A stretch of DNA of 64,000 nucleotides from Hermatobates lingyangjiaoensis. Lineage: Eukaryota; Arthropoda; Insecta; Hemiptera; Hermatobatidae. The notes below the pieces were generated by a model that saw only the letters and a list, made by a program, of their open reading frames with translations, was not told the origin of the DNA and ran no database searches. Positions 20,355 to 31,477 of the stretch are shown here, piece after piece. The position numbers and the translations under genes are program-made. The DNA lies in the NCBI GenBank assembly GCA_026182355.1, contig JAPFBL010000256.1, forward strand, positions 372,001 to 436,000, read 5' to 3'. Every line of letters begins with the position of its first letter. Within the stretch, counting starts at the first letter, position 1.

Positions 20355-20729
20355 TGTATGAGAAAAGCTGATCCACCGCGCTTATATAATGAAACAAGAC
20401 TAATAACTGAGGAGCTTTACGATAAAGTCACTGTTTGTAAAATTATTGCATCACGGTTTCAAGCGGAAATAATTTTAATTCCATGATTGAAATTTGTTTT
20501 ATCTAAAGAGGGAAACATTTCTTTTTCAAGGATTCAATTTCCAATTCAGTTAGCATTTGCCATGACTATTAAAAAGTCTCAAGAAGGGACTCTACAGCGA
20601 CTTTTAGTTCAGTTAGATAAAGCAGTATTTCAACATGACCTCAGTTACATGTTGCTCTAAGTAGGGTCATTTATAGTTTATCAGCATTTACGTGAACATG
20701 ATTGCATTAAAAAGGAAGGTGATGGATGA
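20355..20729 (+). pseudogene. Helitron Pif1-like helicase, C-terminal fragment
   Basis: One reading frame runs about 125 codons with two internal stops. It starts at ADPPRLYNETRLI (the DPPRLxNGTRL block of Helitron and Pif1-type helicases). It continues KVTVCKIIA...ILIP, then stop, FSRIQFPIQLAFAMTIKKSQ (the R-x-Q-F-P-[IV]-x-L-A-F-A-M-T-I-N-K-S-Q-G motif V/VI region), QLDKAVFQHDLSYMLL, stop, and ends at TGA 20727. The first stop is where Arg is normal (CGA to TGA), and KSQEG and QHDLSYMLL replace KSQGQ and HGQLYVALSR. It reads as a decayed domain of a rolling-circle transposon. The missing upstream helicase motifs and Rep domain make it non-functional. Confidence 0.85.
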
Positions 20730-20757
20730 CCCAACGGGTCACGGGTAGTCAGTCTAG
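20727..20757 (+). other. Helitron 3' terminus
   Basis: Perfect 6-bp hairpin TGACCC-AAC-GGGTCA (20727-20741), 12 bases, then CTAG (20754-20757), matching the hairpin plus CTRR end of Helitrons. The helicase stop codon overlaps the first base of the hairpin. Confidence 0.8.
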
Positions 20758-20810
20758 CATTTATTAAAACTCTCTATTCACTGGATGATACCTGCATAAA
20801 AAGGAATGAT

Positions 20811-22320
20811 TTTTTATAATAATATTCTGCATTTTTGTTTCAAAACTACTAAATAAATCCTATATTTTTGGTTGTAATTTAACATAAACACTCCCTACAG
20901 TTGCTTCATTAGTGAAATTAGTTATTTATGATATTCCTGATTATCAGTTGAAAAAAATAAAAAAATTGTTAACATTATCACTTTAAAGGCGAGTTTTTGA
21001 CTTGGTTGTTATTTTTTATAAACATGCTACTTATAGTTAGGCTTTTATAGTAAGTGACCAGTATTACTTTTTCATTTAAATTTTTTTCAGCTGACATTAT
21101 TTCTTACAATGTCTTTTAATACTCTTTCATCAAGCTTATTACCTATTATTTTTACAAAGTCAACTATCTCTGTTTATTCACCTGAATGTATGGTACTCAC
21201 CTTTTATCTTAGTATCAACTTATCCTTGTTTAGCAATATCATTTAGGATTTCTCTGAGACAAATGCAAACATCAAAATAGCTATAACCGTATGAAGAGCC
21301 ATAGGTCTACGATGTCACCCATGAATATTATTTAAAAGTACTGTTATTCTTTAATAAAAGATTTTTTTTTGGCTTTTAAATTGTATGGACTACTTTTTGT
21401 ATTAAATTATATTTTTTGATAGAAACAACTTATGGTTGATAGAAATCCATATGGTTATAAAAAGAAATGAAGAATACGAACAGAGCAGAATACATGCTTG
21501 ATGAGATATATTAAATAGGTTTTATATTAAGTAATTGACAGTGTTCTTTTTATTTTCAAGAGGTTTAGAAGGAAAGCTGTTGCACCATATGTGAAAGAGA
21601 TTCGAGTCCAGGTTATGCAGACTAACGAGATTGTAGTCGGGAAAGTTTATTCCTTCGTCAAAAATAGCACTTTCTACACGTCTATTCAAGTAACCTTTCT
21701 TTCTTGAAGGATACCTAGTAAATACATTCATTGTGTTTTTACAACAGTTATAGAATGTACAGGAAGTAATTGTTTCTTTAGAAATTTTTATAATAAAACA
21801 TTTCACTTGACTTTTTTAAAGTGTTCTCTGAAAAAATGAATTCAGTTTAAATACAACCATGTCAATGAATGAATTTGGAAAACAAATATCTTTATTTAGG
21901 AAAGAAAAAAACAAGTTAATGATAAACAAGTTATAATAAGAAAAAAGGAGATAAAGCTTGTCGAAAGGGAATTAAAAGACATCGCAAGCAGCAATTTGAA
22001 GTTGAAATATTTAAAAAAAAAAAGTAATACAAGTTACCTATTATAAAAGCCTCTCTGTAAGTAGTCTAGTTATCAAAAATAATAATCAGGTGAAGAAATG
22101 ACCGTTAAAAGACAAAAATATAATACACAAGTATTCATGCATTAATTGGGGCTGTGAAACGCAGAAACACTCGTACATTGGTTTGACTACCACAGTTATA
22201 TCAAGAGGACCCGGAATGCACTTAATGACTGGAGCACCTAAAAAGCATATGGAAGTCAACGTAGATAACCCGAGATTATCCCGTAAAGTGCTTGTGAAAA
22301 ATACAAGAATAATAATAATT
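20811..22320. other. AT-rich DNA, nothing recognised
   Basis: Frames such as 21522-21806 (minus) have no family motif; no repeat shared with the window is seen. Confidence 0.5.
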
Positions 22321-22324
22321 ATTA

Positions 22325-22720
22325 TTATTATTATTAATATTTGAGGTTGACTATAGCGCTGAGTCCTAATAACTATTGTACTCCCCCCCCCTTCTGTACT
22401 AAAGTACTCCAGTTAGCTTCAGCGCTCAGTCAGTGCAAGAAGCTCAGCACTTTTACTGGGTTCAACGATAAAAGTTGTTCTTTAGTTTTGTTGAGTGTCC
22501 CGAAACACCTGCCTCTGTGCAGTAAAGTGGCCTGACAGCCAGCAGGTGCAACGGTGTCTCTACCTCTTCCTTTGCAGAATCTGCAGAAACCATCATTGAT
22601 AATGCCCGTTCTTCGCAGATGGCCATTAAATTTGCAGTGACCCGTTAGAAATCTGGTTAAAATCTTTAGATTATTCCTACTGTTCTCCATACAATACAAG
22701 TTTTGCCTATTCTCTAACCC
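22325..22720 (-). pseudogene. LINE RNase H tail (zinc-knuckle end) and 3'UTR
   Basis: Minus strand: the frame from about 22699 reads NLKILTRFLTGHCKFNGHL, then GIINDGFCRFCKGRGRDT and GCQATLLHRGRCFGTLNK. The H-C...H...C-x-x-C spacing and G-x-C-x-x-C are the C-terminal knuckle that follows RNase H in I/R1/LOA-like LINEs. The stop (22430) is followed by the 3'UTR block shared with 2586-2700 and 55775-55860, a C-tract (22383-22391 on the plus strand) and an (AAT)n tail (22313-22338). The ETPLH segment kept in the 56-kb copy is altered here to DTVAPAG, pointing to a small frameshift. It is 5'-truncated. Confidence 0.8.
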
Positions 22721-24080
22721 TTTGAGAAGTATCTTTGATTGTCTGTGTCCTTAAGGAGAATCCCAGTATTGCTTCCTGTTTTCCCTATCCTGTTTCCTAA
22801 GAAATTCTTGTGCAGTGTGTTGTTCTATGCCACACAAGAATAACTAGAAAAGAAAGTAAACACCACAAACAGGAAATAATAGAAGACTTACGAATAGAAA
22901 AAAAAACATCTTTATTTGTATTGGCATGGCTAGATATTTACTATGTATAAGTATGATCAAGTGATATATGACGCATTAAGAATACAGTAAATGAAATTAA
23001 ACCCCTTCAACTGAGTACTCATAGACTTGTTGTCAGTTCTTTTATAAATCATTTTGACTTGGTGTATCCGTAGTGTTCCCAGAATCGTCATTTCAGTTTT
23101 ATTCTTTATTCAACTATTACTAGAACAGTAAAGAAGTAAGTTGAAATTATTCCTTCCTTCTTTGAAAGCATTTAGGTGGCCTACTTTCTTGTATGTAAGC
23201 ATAATATCAAAATCGTTGACAATCGTTGACATACAATTTTATTTGTATGTTGCCATCGTGAAGATGTAATATCCAACTCCCTGCTAATGCATTATCAAAC
23301 TTATTGATAATAAATTCAATGAGTTTATTAGTTTATATGTGTCTATATCTATGTTAACAATTATAATAAACTAAAATCATTCTTTTAGATCAAACTGACA
23401 TATTATTCTTATCATTAAAATTAGGGTCTGAGTTTCATTGAAATCGTGATTACAGTAACCTTTCTGTCTTTTTTTTTTGCTTTCTTTTGTCTGTAGCAAC
23501 ATTATATTTCAAGTTTTTATTACATAAAATACATAAATACATAAAAATTACATAAATAGCAATTTATAATTGCTATTGTAAGGTATCTGTCACTTCTATT
23601 GGTTTTACGTATAGTTTGCCAAACATCCTTAGCCCCTTAAAGGTCATTGTCTTGAGTTCACATATAATGTGTCCAAATATTTTTGCCTCTTTCCTCAGAG
23701 AGTTTATACTGTTTGTATGATGTTATTATAGCTTCCATAAATTGTACATGAGAAGTCAATGTCCATCTAGATATGTCATAAAAATATATTTAAACACCCC
23801 ATTATAATATTTATTATTTCATTGACCAAATTTAATTTCAGTCAGTCAATTTCAACAGCTTTCATTTTTATCCATTCGTTGATTGCATTTTTGAGAAAAC
23901 TGGGGTTTTATCATTATTTTTGGACCAATCAGTATAAGAGACAGCTGACTATGCGAAGCTTTCTCTTTCTTGCAATCAGAAAGCATCTAATCCAAGAGAT
24001 TATTTCTGATGACTTCTTTGTCCCCTCTAAATATTCTGTCAAGGGCACGTATCTGTTAACTTATAGGTCAAATCTATATA
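22721..24080. other. AT-rich DNA, nothing recognised
   Basis: No coding family or repeat recognised; mostly poly-T and simple AT sequence. Confidence 0.5.
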
Positions 24081-24084
24081 AATT

Positions 24085-24115
<31 letters not shown>

Positions 24116-24255
24116 AACCAATTAAAAAAAGGATAGCACACAGATAGACACAGAAATAACTCACTTCTATATTCCGACCATCGTCGTCATCAGGAAGAGA
24201 AGAGTCCCGCAGTAAGGCAGAGCGGCGACTCTGCCTTACTGCGGGACTCTTTTAG
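24085..24255. repeat. PLE end with a perfect 22-bp hairpin, next to (TA)n
   Basis: After (TA)n (24090-24114) come 'cacacagatagacacagaaa', a mutated ATAT-type core (24168-24193 minus: CTGATGA, stem II GAC/GTC, but GGAATATA instead of GAAATATA), then a hairpin with perfect 22-bp arms (24201-24222 and 24229-24250) around CGGCGA. Confidence 0.75.
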
Positions 24256-24476
24256 AAATGTCTTTTTAAATAAAAATATTTTTATGAAGATTAGGTATTT
24301 TATCCAAGTGATGGTTAAACTGGTGCGAAAGTTTGAAGTTTATTCTCGTTGTTATATTGTGATTATCCTGTTCAGATGATTGTATCCCATATGTTAAAAA
24401 ATGAATTATATTGACAGATCCATTTTTTTAATGAATTACTCATACTAAATGTTAAAATAAATAAACTTTATTATTC

Positions 24477-24600
24477 AGTTGGGTTTTTGACTCTGACGAA
24501 GACCGCTTGTTACGTTTGAAAGATCTTAGTCTTGTTTTCCCATTTCTTATTGTGGTTTGATCATTCATTGTTATTTCACGTGTTTATGTGAAATCTTTTT
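24477..24600 (+). repeat. Single family C arm
   Basis: From TTGGGTTTTTGACTCTGACG to TTTATGTGAAATCTTT, identical in order to the right arms at 8884 and 62815. No left partner. Confidence 0.85.
24493..24527 (+). ncRNA. Hammerhead-like core, AGATCT type
   Basis: CTGACGA, unpaired A, stem II GACCG/CGTTT (one mismatch against the family), GAAA, AGATCT, T, stem I GACT/AGTC. Confidence 0.6.
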
Positions 24601-25009
24601 ATTTATTATTCAAATACATCTAATAAAATTTAAACATAATAGTTTAGTAATTAACTAACAAAGTAAATTGTTACGTCTCTTATTATTAGTGTTTTAGATT
24701 TGCATCGCTTATACTTTTCATTTTTTTTTACTTTTACTAGATAAATAATGTACCCGAGACTGTAAGTAATATTACTTATTAGTTATCTTTTTTTATTCGA
24801 AGTGATTTTAATGTGATTACATATTAGAAATAAATGAGAAACGTAAATTAATAAAATGACTGACAATTGGGTTTAATTGGAGCAACTTTGTATGTAGCCA
24901 CAATACTGTATCCACTCCAGTACTGAGTGAATATTAAAAACGATCAGTTATTTAAATTGACATTAGTGATTAGTAATAATCACGATTATTGTACTAACTT
25001 ACTAATTGA
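24601..25009. other. AT-rich DNA, nothing recognised
   Basis: No signature. Confidence 0.4.
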
Positions 25010-25017
25010 AGAAGAAA

Positions 25018-25917
25018 CAGTGCCCCAGCAACATTTTTGCTGCCCGCGAGGGGGGGGGGGGGTCGTAAGATTTGCCCCCCCCCCCCCCCCGCAAGCCATT
25101 AATACTATTAATAATCCCTCAACCTTCAACATTCCAGAAAATCCTCAGAATATTTATTTTCACGGAATTACAATCAATGATTAAATTTTAGACTGCTGTT
25201 ATTAGTCCCAGACTTTCATTTTATGACATTACTTGTATACATACACAAACATACTTATTAGTTGTTAATTCGTAATTGTGTGGTATTTACTCATACTGGA
25301 GTAAATTGATAAATCAAAGTCTCCGCACATAACAAAAAATTTTTTTTTATTCTACACATTTCCAACACTTCGTGTTCATCATGACGTAAACGAATGTTCA
25401 CTCCAGAGTCGACGAGAGTTGAACTCTCGACTATTGGTCGGCGCGCTATTCTCTTATTTGGAAGTTTACCTGACGATGAACACAAAGTGTTGGAAACGGC
25501 GAATACAAAAAGCTTCTTTTTTTATGTGTGGATACTTTGATATATCTATTTACCGCAGTAGTTATACTTCTACCTTTGAAGAAGGGTTGAAAAAACCCAA
25601 ACTTTTTCTTTGCACCAAAAAATGGTCAAATTACCTATTTTGTATGTGTAAAAAAAGTGTCAAATAAGTGCATAAAACAAACACCATTAATATTAGATGA
25701 AAATGTGCAAAATTCAAAAATTGCTATCGTAATTTGAATCCTGTAATTTGCTTGATTTCTGACAGTCTAAACCGCTGTAAGAAATCAGAAAAAGGACTAA
25801 GATGTTTGAATAGTAACAAGCTTTTTATAATTTTATTCTATTTTTTATTTGTGCACCCTCAAAATGCCTTGTCACCCCCCCCCCCCCCCCCCCCCCCCCC
25901 TGCATGCTATGCCACTG
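25018..25917. mobile_element. hAT-like element with perfect 8-bp TSD, split by a PLE foldback
   Basis: It starts CAGTGCCCCAGCAAC and ends GCATGCTATGCCACTG. AGAAGAAA flanks both ends (25010-25017 and 25918-25925), a perfect 8-bp target duplication as made by hAT transposases. Just inside each end are long G or C tracts (G about 25051-25063, C about 25076-25091, C26 at 25875-25900). The middle (about 25245-25565) is a family D foldback. Without it the element resembles 47421-48046 in order and length. No transposase is seen. Confidence 0.85.
25245..25565. repeat. Foldback, family D, inside the hAT element
   Basis: Arms contain 'gtggtatttactcatactgg', 'gataaatcaaagtctccgca' and the core region. 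The right-arm core (25470-25500) reads CTGACGA, T, GAACAC/GTGTTG, GAAACGG, with the ACGCGT palindrome lost; the left is more decayed. Confidence 0.8.
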
Positions 25918-25929
25918 AGAAGAAATGAA

Positions 25930-26430
25930 TACAAGAGCCTCGAGGCTTGGCGGAGACGTGTGGACGAAGCGACAGGTTGAGCGCGTGGGCCTTGAAGAGT
26001 GACACAGTGGGCGGAGAGAGAGAGAGTAGGTCAGCGGGAGACAAGGTCAACTTTCCATAGGATGCGCGGCCACTGCCCTTCCTTGCTTACGTCAAATTAG
26101 CTCCTTCCAAACTAAATACTCCTCAAAATAAACTACTTCTTATTCAATATTTATAACCCTCTCAAATACATAGTGTTTTCTTTCTAATCAATAATTTATA
26201 TTCAACGTAATTATAAATATTTATGAATATGCATTAAACAACCCGTAAAATATATCAATCGTTTGATAAAATACAACAAAATTAATAAAGTTGAAATCAA
26301 ATAAACAACGCTGATGTTACAGGTTTTGTTGAGAACCTTCTTAACAGGAAGCATATCAGTATTAAGAGATCACAGGGAAGATGAATCGATGGAGATACAT
26401 TAAATCCAGCATCATGACTGAATGCAAGTG
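25930..26430. other. Intergenic DNA with a GC-rich patch
   Basis: 25930-26080 is GC-rich ('gcgtgggccttgaagagtgac', a GAGAGAGAGAG run) without an open domain. The rest is AT-rich. Confidence 0.4.
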
Positions 26431-26433
26431 TAA

Positions 26434-26870
26434 TATATATTTATACACAATTAAATTTTTTGCCAATTTCTCTATGGATGATTTTTCTATTTAGCTTCTC
26501 GAGTTTTCTGATCTCACACTTCCATTCATTTGGTACTAAGTGTAATAAATCACCAAAAGATTTCCTTGTAAATTCCATGTAATATTTAGTTATCATACAT
26601 TTAAAAAATTTAAATCCGTTTCAGTCATCACTGACCATCATTAGGGTGTAACGACAGATAAAGTAATTGAGCAAAAGGTACTAACAAAAATAAAAATTAT
26701 ATCCTACTTACTACAAAACAGCTTCAAATTACCATTACAAAAGATAAGCTAAATACTTGAGAAGCTATATCGAAAAATCATCCATAGAGAAATTGGCAAA
26801 AAATTTAATTGTGTATGTATTAAAGAAGGTCTGCTACCTAATTACACTAATATACATACATATACAGTTC
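26434..26870. mobile_element. Head-to-head PLE 5' fragment
   Basis: The left part (26434-26520, minus) and right part (26740-26830, plus) are inverted copies encoding KIIHREIGKKFN. The right part continues CIKEGLLPNYTNIHTYT, the same motif as at 5921-6100. Between them on the minus strand lies a decayed core (26612-26644): CTAATGA, T, GGTCA/TGACT, GAAACGG. The arrangement parallels 5673-6146. Confidence 0.65.
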
Positions 26871-26884
26871 AATGCATATAAAGA

Positions 26885-27090
26885 AACATAGAGAAACTAA
26901 AAGCACACACTTACAGTCTCTAATTTTCGGTTGAACCGTCTTCAGGAGAGATAAGAGAGGGAAGCCAAGCGCACTGGTACAGAGCTCTTGGTTTCCATCT
27001 CTTATCTCTCCTGAAGACGGTTCAAACAGAAAATTAGAGACTGTAAGTGTGTGCTTTTAATTTCTCTATGTTTCTTTATGTACATTGAAC
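26885..27090. repeat. Foldback, family B
   Basis: Inverted arms from 'aaacatagagaaactaaaag' to CTTATCTCTCCTGAAGACGG meet around 26970. The outer flank 'ttcggatcgtattttcatcgaaaaa' follows as at 420-445, 45355 and 57220. Confidence 0.88.
26921..26945 (-). ncRNA. Hammerhead-like core, AATT type
   Basis: Minus strand: CTGAAGA, unpaired C, stem II GGT/ACC, GAAA, palindrome AATT and H17 = A. Stem I: TCTC before the core pairs with GAGA after it (4 bp). The right-arm copy (27011-27036) has GGTT/AACA in stem II. Confidence 0.62.
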
Positions 27091-27135
27091 TGTATTTGTC
27101 CATTTCGGATCGTATTTTCATCGAAAAAGTAAATA

Positions 27136-28168
27136 TATATTACTGAAAATGATACCAAACTTAGCTGATACCTGTTTCTAAACAAGTTTCTCAATTTTTC
27201 TAAATAACACTCTCGACATTTCATCTACACGATAAAGTACATCTCCTATAGTCGATATGTTTTAAATGATCAACATTCATCATCAGGATGTGAATAACTT
27301 CTTGCGTGATTTTTCTGGTTTATTATTTATGCAAAGCGAAGACAGCAGGGGTTGTTTTTCTTACACACTGGTCTTTCGACCAGGGAATGCTGGTCGTTAA
27401 TCCTGTGGGGTGAGTGGCCTCTCGGCCTGAGTCATTACCTGCAAGGGTTACTGAATGCCCTTGATGTGAATTAAATATCTTCAAAATACGGCTACTGTTT
27501 TCGACTTGAATATTTAGGAGTGGTTTCAGTTTTTGAATTAATATAGTCTCTAAAATTCTCAGTTTATGGTGGTTACTTTATTTTTTTATTATTTTATTTG
27601 TAACCAGCATCTCTCGGATCAATTTAACGTCGTGTTTGTCTTGCATATGTTTTTTGGATTAGACGATAGAGTCTCTCTGGTCACGTATTATAAAAGCCCT
27701 ACTATCAGAGGCCTTTTTATGACTAATAATAACCCCATTGAAGAATTCTCCATTGAACGAAATAATTTTGGTGTACGTCTGGTTAAAAAAACTCAATTGA
27801 AACATCTTCAGTTCTGTAGCCATGACTCGATTCTTTGTTTTTAAGTTAAACGTTTATCTAATATCAAAAATCATTTTTTATCGGAATGCAATCGCTAGAA
27901 ACTTCAATACAACAAATATGCCATATTATCTAGAGGAATTGATAAGTATGCGAATTGATTGTATTATCGAGAATTGATATCAGATATGATTATCTTAGCT
28001 AGAAAATATGATTTCCTATCTATGATTTCCTTATATCTAAGATGTAAGAATGAGACAACCAGGATTGTAATCAACAATCAACATAAACCTCTTTACTTTA
28101 TGCTGAATACGAAATTCAAGTCTATTTTTAATTTTTCATCTATTTTTGCATGCAACTGTAATTTGAAG
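27136..28168 (+). other. Two unrecognised open stretches
   Basis: Frames 27566-27844 (with SDQFNVVFVLHMFFGLDD and IEEFSIERNNFGVRLVKK) and 27959-28195 (with ELISDMIILARKYDFLSM) are less repeat-like than their surroundings and could be decayed coding sequence. The second runs into the left end of the piggyBac-like element. I do not recognise a family. Upstream, GTTTTTCTTACACACTGG to 'tcggcctgagtcattacctg' (27350-27440) is a GC-richer patch. Confidence 0.3.
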
Positions 28169-28171
28169 TTA

Positions 28172-28623
28172 CCCCTTTCGGCAGAGACGAAATAACTTGC
28201 CACTACACAAATTGCGTTTTTTTTAAACACATATTTATTCATTTTTTTGCCACCAAAAGTTAATGTAATGAAGAATACACAATTGATTATTCAAGTTTGC
28301 TCTTTATTCAGAAAAAAAGAAAAAGAAAAAAATTATAATAATAAGAAATTACAGTCTTATGTGTAATATTTATCAAAAAAGGGAACCACACATAAAGGTA
28401 CGAGACACAACTTTGCTCTTTATTCAAAAACGAAAAAGAAAAGAAAAGTAGAAGAAAAGAAAAAGAATTGTAGGATAAGACCCTCAGGCATCTATAAAAA
28501 TGACGAGTAAAGCCGCTTCCTCTGTTTTCGAATGCGTAAGTTTTGGCGAGTTAACTCGCCAATGATGACTGGAAAATACAATTTGGGTGGTTGCGAGTGT
28601 ACTCGTCTCTGCCGGGTAAGGGG
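28172..28623. mobile_element. piggyBac-like MITE
   Basis: Ends are CCCCTTTCGGCAGAGACGA and the complement of CCCCTTACCCGGCAGAGACG. The right flank is TTAA (28624-28627) and the left flank reads TTA, fitting a TTAA target with one base lost. Inside are GGCGAGTTAACTCGCC (a perfect 16-base palindrome) and two copies of TTTGCTCTTTATTCA, which on the minus strand contain AATAAA. No transposase frame. Confidence 0.65.
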
Positions 28624-28629
28624 TTAAAA

Positions 28630-29060
28630 CACTTTCCTCTTTTATAAGAAGGTACACCTGAACACTATTCTGAGAATTCTAGCAAATGTATACTGTGGGC
28701 CATACAGCAAATACAAATTAAAATTATATGCAGTCGTTTGTTAAAGTTTATCAAATACATATTTTAGATTATCTTAAAAAACGGTTCTAAACAATTTAAT
28801 TGCATGATAAACTTTCAACAGTAGGATTTCACAGAGTAACCTTTGGCAATAACTTAACCGCATATAACCACATAGAAATGTTTTAAATATTGCCACTCTT
28901 TTAATTCGTTTTAGCCGAATTACTTATTTATGAATTATAGTATGGCGTTATTGTTTAATCTGCTAACGAACAAATCTGAATTAAACAAAAAGTAAAAAAG
29001 ATTCCCAAGTACATTATAATCATGGTAAAAACATGATCACGCAAAAAAAATGACAAAATT
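28630..29060. other. AT-rich DNA, nothing recognised
   Basis: No signature. Confidence 0.4.
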
Positions 29061-29070
29061 TTCTATTATA

Positions 29071-29534
29071 GAGATTATATTTTTACTGATTATTAGTTAT
29101 AAGCAGGGTCGTGTAATCTTATAACCAGAAAAACACTCGAGTAATCATCTTTAATAACTCATTTTGCACCGACTATAATATCATATTACAGAGATTATAT
29201 TTTTACCGATTATTACTTAAAAGTAGGGTCGTGTACCTTATAACCGGAAAAATACTCAGGTAATCATCTTTAATAACTCATTTTGCACCGACTATAATAT
29301 CATATTACAGAGATTATATTTTTACCGATTATTAGTTATAAGCAGGGTCGTGTAATCTTATGACCAGAAAAACATTCAAGTAATCATCTTTAATAACTCA
29401 TTTTGCACCGACTATAATATCATATTACAGAGATTATATTTTTACTGATTATTAGGTATAAGTAGGTTCGTGCACCTTATAACCGGAAAAATACTAGGGT
29501 AATCATTTTTAATAACTCATTTTACACCGACTAC
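29071..29534 (+). repeat. Tandem array, about 3.9 copies of a 119-120 bp unit
   Basis: Units begin GAGATTATATTTTTAC at 29071, 29191, 29310 and 29430. Each contains AGGGTCGTGTA..CTTAT and AACTCATTTTGCACCGACTA. Unit 1 resembles unit 3 and unit 2 resembles unit 4, suggesting growth by a 240-bp dimer. Confidence 0.9.
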
Positions 29535-31430
29535 ATGAAAAAAAATGACATTGTTGGGGGATGATACTGTTGAGTCAAAGGTTATAGAAGGTAGGAGGGA
29601 AAGTGGTCGGAGCACTATTAACCTAAATGTCGCTCGGAGCCTGACGTGTCGTCACAGAGACACCACCCTCCGCTGCTCCTCAACACTTCTTCCACGACCT
29701 CCTTCAGCCTTTTAAATCTCTCAAATTTCTTTTACTTCAATCGTCCGCTTTCTCATTTCCTCTTATTGTTTCAACATAATTTGTTAGTTATTTTGCAAAC
29801 TTGCATTTCAAAAATAGTTTTTTTTTTCATTGTAATTGTTCCATTCTTCGATTGTCCTAATGACACAATATATATTTAATCAAGAATGTGGGATAAACTG
29901 TGTTTTATTTTACTCAAACCAATATAAATGCTGTCTTCACTCCCGTTAGAAAATAAAAACTACAGAGTCATTTTTATTTCTTATTATTTTTAAAACTAAA
30001 AGTAAGTTTTGACTTTGGTCAGACAATAGACCCAAATAGATATGACATCTAGCGAAATAGAAAATGAATCAACAGCCCTCCCAAATCTGAAAATACAGAT
30101 AAATTTTAAAGAACACTTAGTTGAGCTCTGCAAAAAACCGTATGACATTCCTTGAAAGTCAACCTTCTCATTAATGAAAAAGTCGACGTAATGTCTAACC
30201 AACAGGGATAGTGCTTTCGAAACTGAATAACTGCCTGTATTCAGAGTCACTGGCCTCAATCTTGTACCATAGAGCATGAAGATTTCAACAACCAATGTTT
30301 CCTTTAAGGAGAAACTTTAATAAATCTGATACTAAAGACTTTAATCAATTTATATAAATATTCAAAAGATTATATATTCTTAAAATTATTATTATTTTCT
30401 TTTTTGTAGCATTGTTACTATGGCGTCGGCTGCGCAATGTACTCACTGTTTTCCTATTGATATATAGTATGAATAGACCTTCTTATTGATTTTCAGTCTT
30501 TTTCATTGCCAAATAATAAGGAATCAAAAAAAAGTTGTTAATTCTGCCTAACAATCTCTTATAAGAGGTTCATGCTTCTATCAGATTCACATTGAGATGG
30601 ACTATCTAAAGGAAAAAAGCCTATTTGAATAGTCAGAAAACAAGATTGACATCGACAATTGGTTATAAAATGAACTGAATTCTGGCGTAGTCTAAGCGAT
30701 GTTAGGATAGAAGCATTGAGGTGGTTGACAAGACTGCACAGACTGCATAGAGGCTGATGAGTGTAGCCTAGCAGGAGTATATCCTCTGCAGCTGCTAAAA
30801 GATCAATAAAAAGTGAAGAATGGACATTGTGAAACACACATGTGTGAAACACACACTAAAAAGACCTCTCATCTTTACAGAAGTCATCGGAATATTACGA
30901 AGATTTGGCACCCACTTTAGTAATGGGCGAGCCACATTACCTGTTGGTTCTACATTAGAAGTCTTAAATTTCGCTTTCCAATTGAACAATGCAGGCAAAA
31001 ATTAAGAAGTTTGTCATAAGAAATAACCTACCTGCGGTACCAATTAAAGTCAAAATGTAAACAAACAGGTTATAAAGCAAACCTTATTGATTATGAAGAG
31101 GTTTATAAACAAGGGGTTCGTACACCTCTCAAATGATTTCTGATCAAAATCAAAATAGCACTGTTGGCTTCCTCGGAAAAAGTACAAAAACCAATTCCTT
31201 CGGAAAGGAGGAGAAATATTATTGCAAGTGCACTCGTAAAGAACTTCTATGGAAATTTAATGAATAATAGTCCGGGACTTTACAAACTAGATGAAATATT
31301 AATAAAAGAAATAAGTAAGCAGATCAAGACTCCTTCAAGTTTAGGAACATGAAATTCAGACAGGGAATGCCAACAATGTTGAAGACTTCAATCAGCCAGG
31401 TTAACTTGTTATTATGTTTTTTTTTTTGTT
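29535..31430. other. Intergenic DNA with fragments of known repeats
   Basis: 30905-30985 ('taatgggcgagccacattac', GGTTCTACATTAGAAGTC) matches the outer tail of the SINE at 32160-32225. 31055-31135 ('aacaaacaggttataaa', 'atgaagaggtttataaa', GTACACC) is repeated at 31830-31905. No gene recognised; 29620-29700 is GC-richer. Confidence 0.5.
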
Positions 31431-31441
31431 TGTTTCATTTA

Positions 31442-31477
31442 GCTCTCTGATGATGTTGTGACGAAAGGCCTTAGAGC
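31442..31477 (+). ncRNA. Hammerhead-like core, AGGCCT type, with 5-bp stem I
   Basis: Stem I GCTCT (31442-31446) pairs perfectly with AGAGC (31473-31477). Between them: CTGATGA (31447-31453), unpaired T, short stem II GT/AC in GTTGTGAC, GAAA, 6-base palindrome AGGCCT (31466-31471) and H17 = T (31472). A sister copy with a different stem II loop is at 54807-54842 (minus). Confidence 0.68.

Larger units (their letters stand above)
19735..20757 (+). mobile_element. Helitron remnant inserted in a repeat
   Basis: It contains the C-terminal part of a Helitron helicase (20355-20729), a 3' hairpin and CTAG end, and it interrupts a repeat whose uninterrupted copy is at 18600-18725. The junction in the empty copy is CTA/TATTTATT, an A/T site as used by Helitrons; in the filled copy the following T is C. 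The 5' end is not resolved (somewhere near 19705-19760), and no Rep/HUH domain is seen. Confidence 0.7.

Noticed and set aside
24201..24250. Bacterial-type terminator or microRNA hairpin
   Set aside because: The perfect 22-bp hairpin sits at the edge of a PLE end in (TA)n; a foldback centre explains it, and no small-RNA evidence is available.
28172..28623. Functional piggyBac transposon
   Set aside because: Only the ends and a TTAA flank are present; there is no transposase frame in the 452 bp.
29071..29534. CRISPR-like array
   Set aside because: The whole 120-bp unit is repeated, without variable spacers, in a eukaryotic context.
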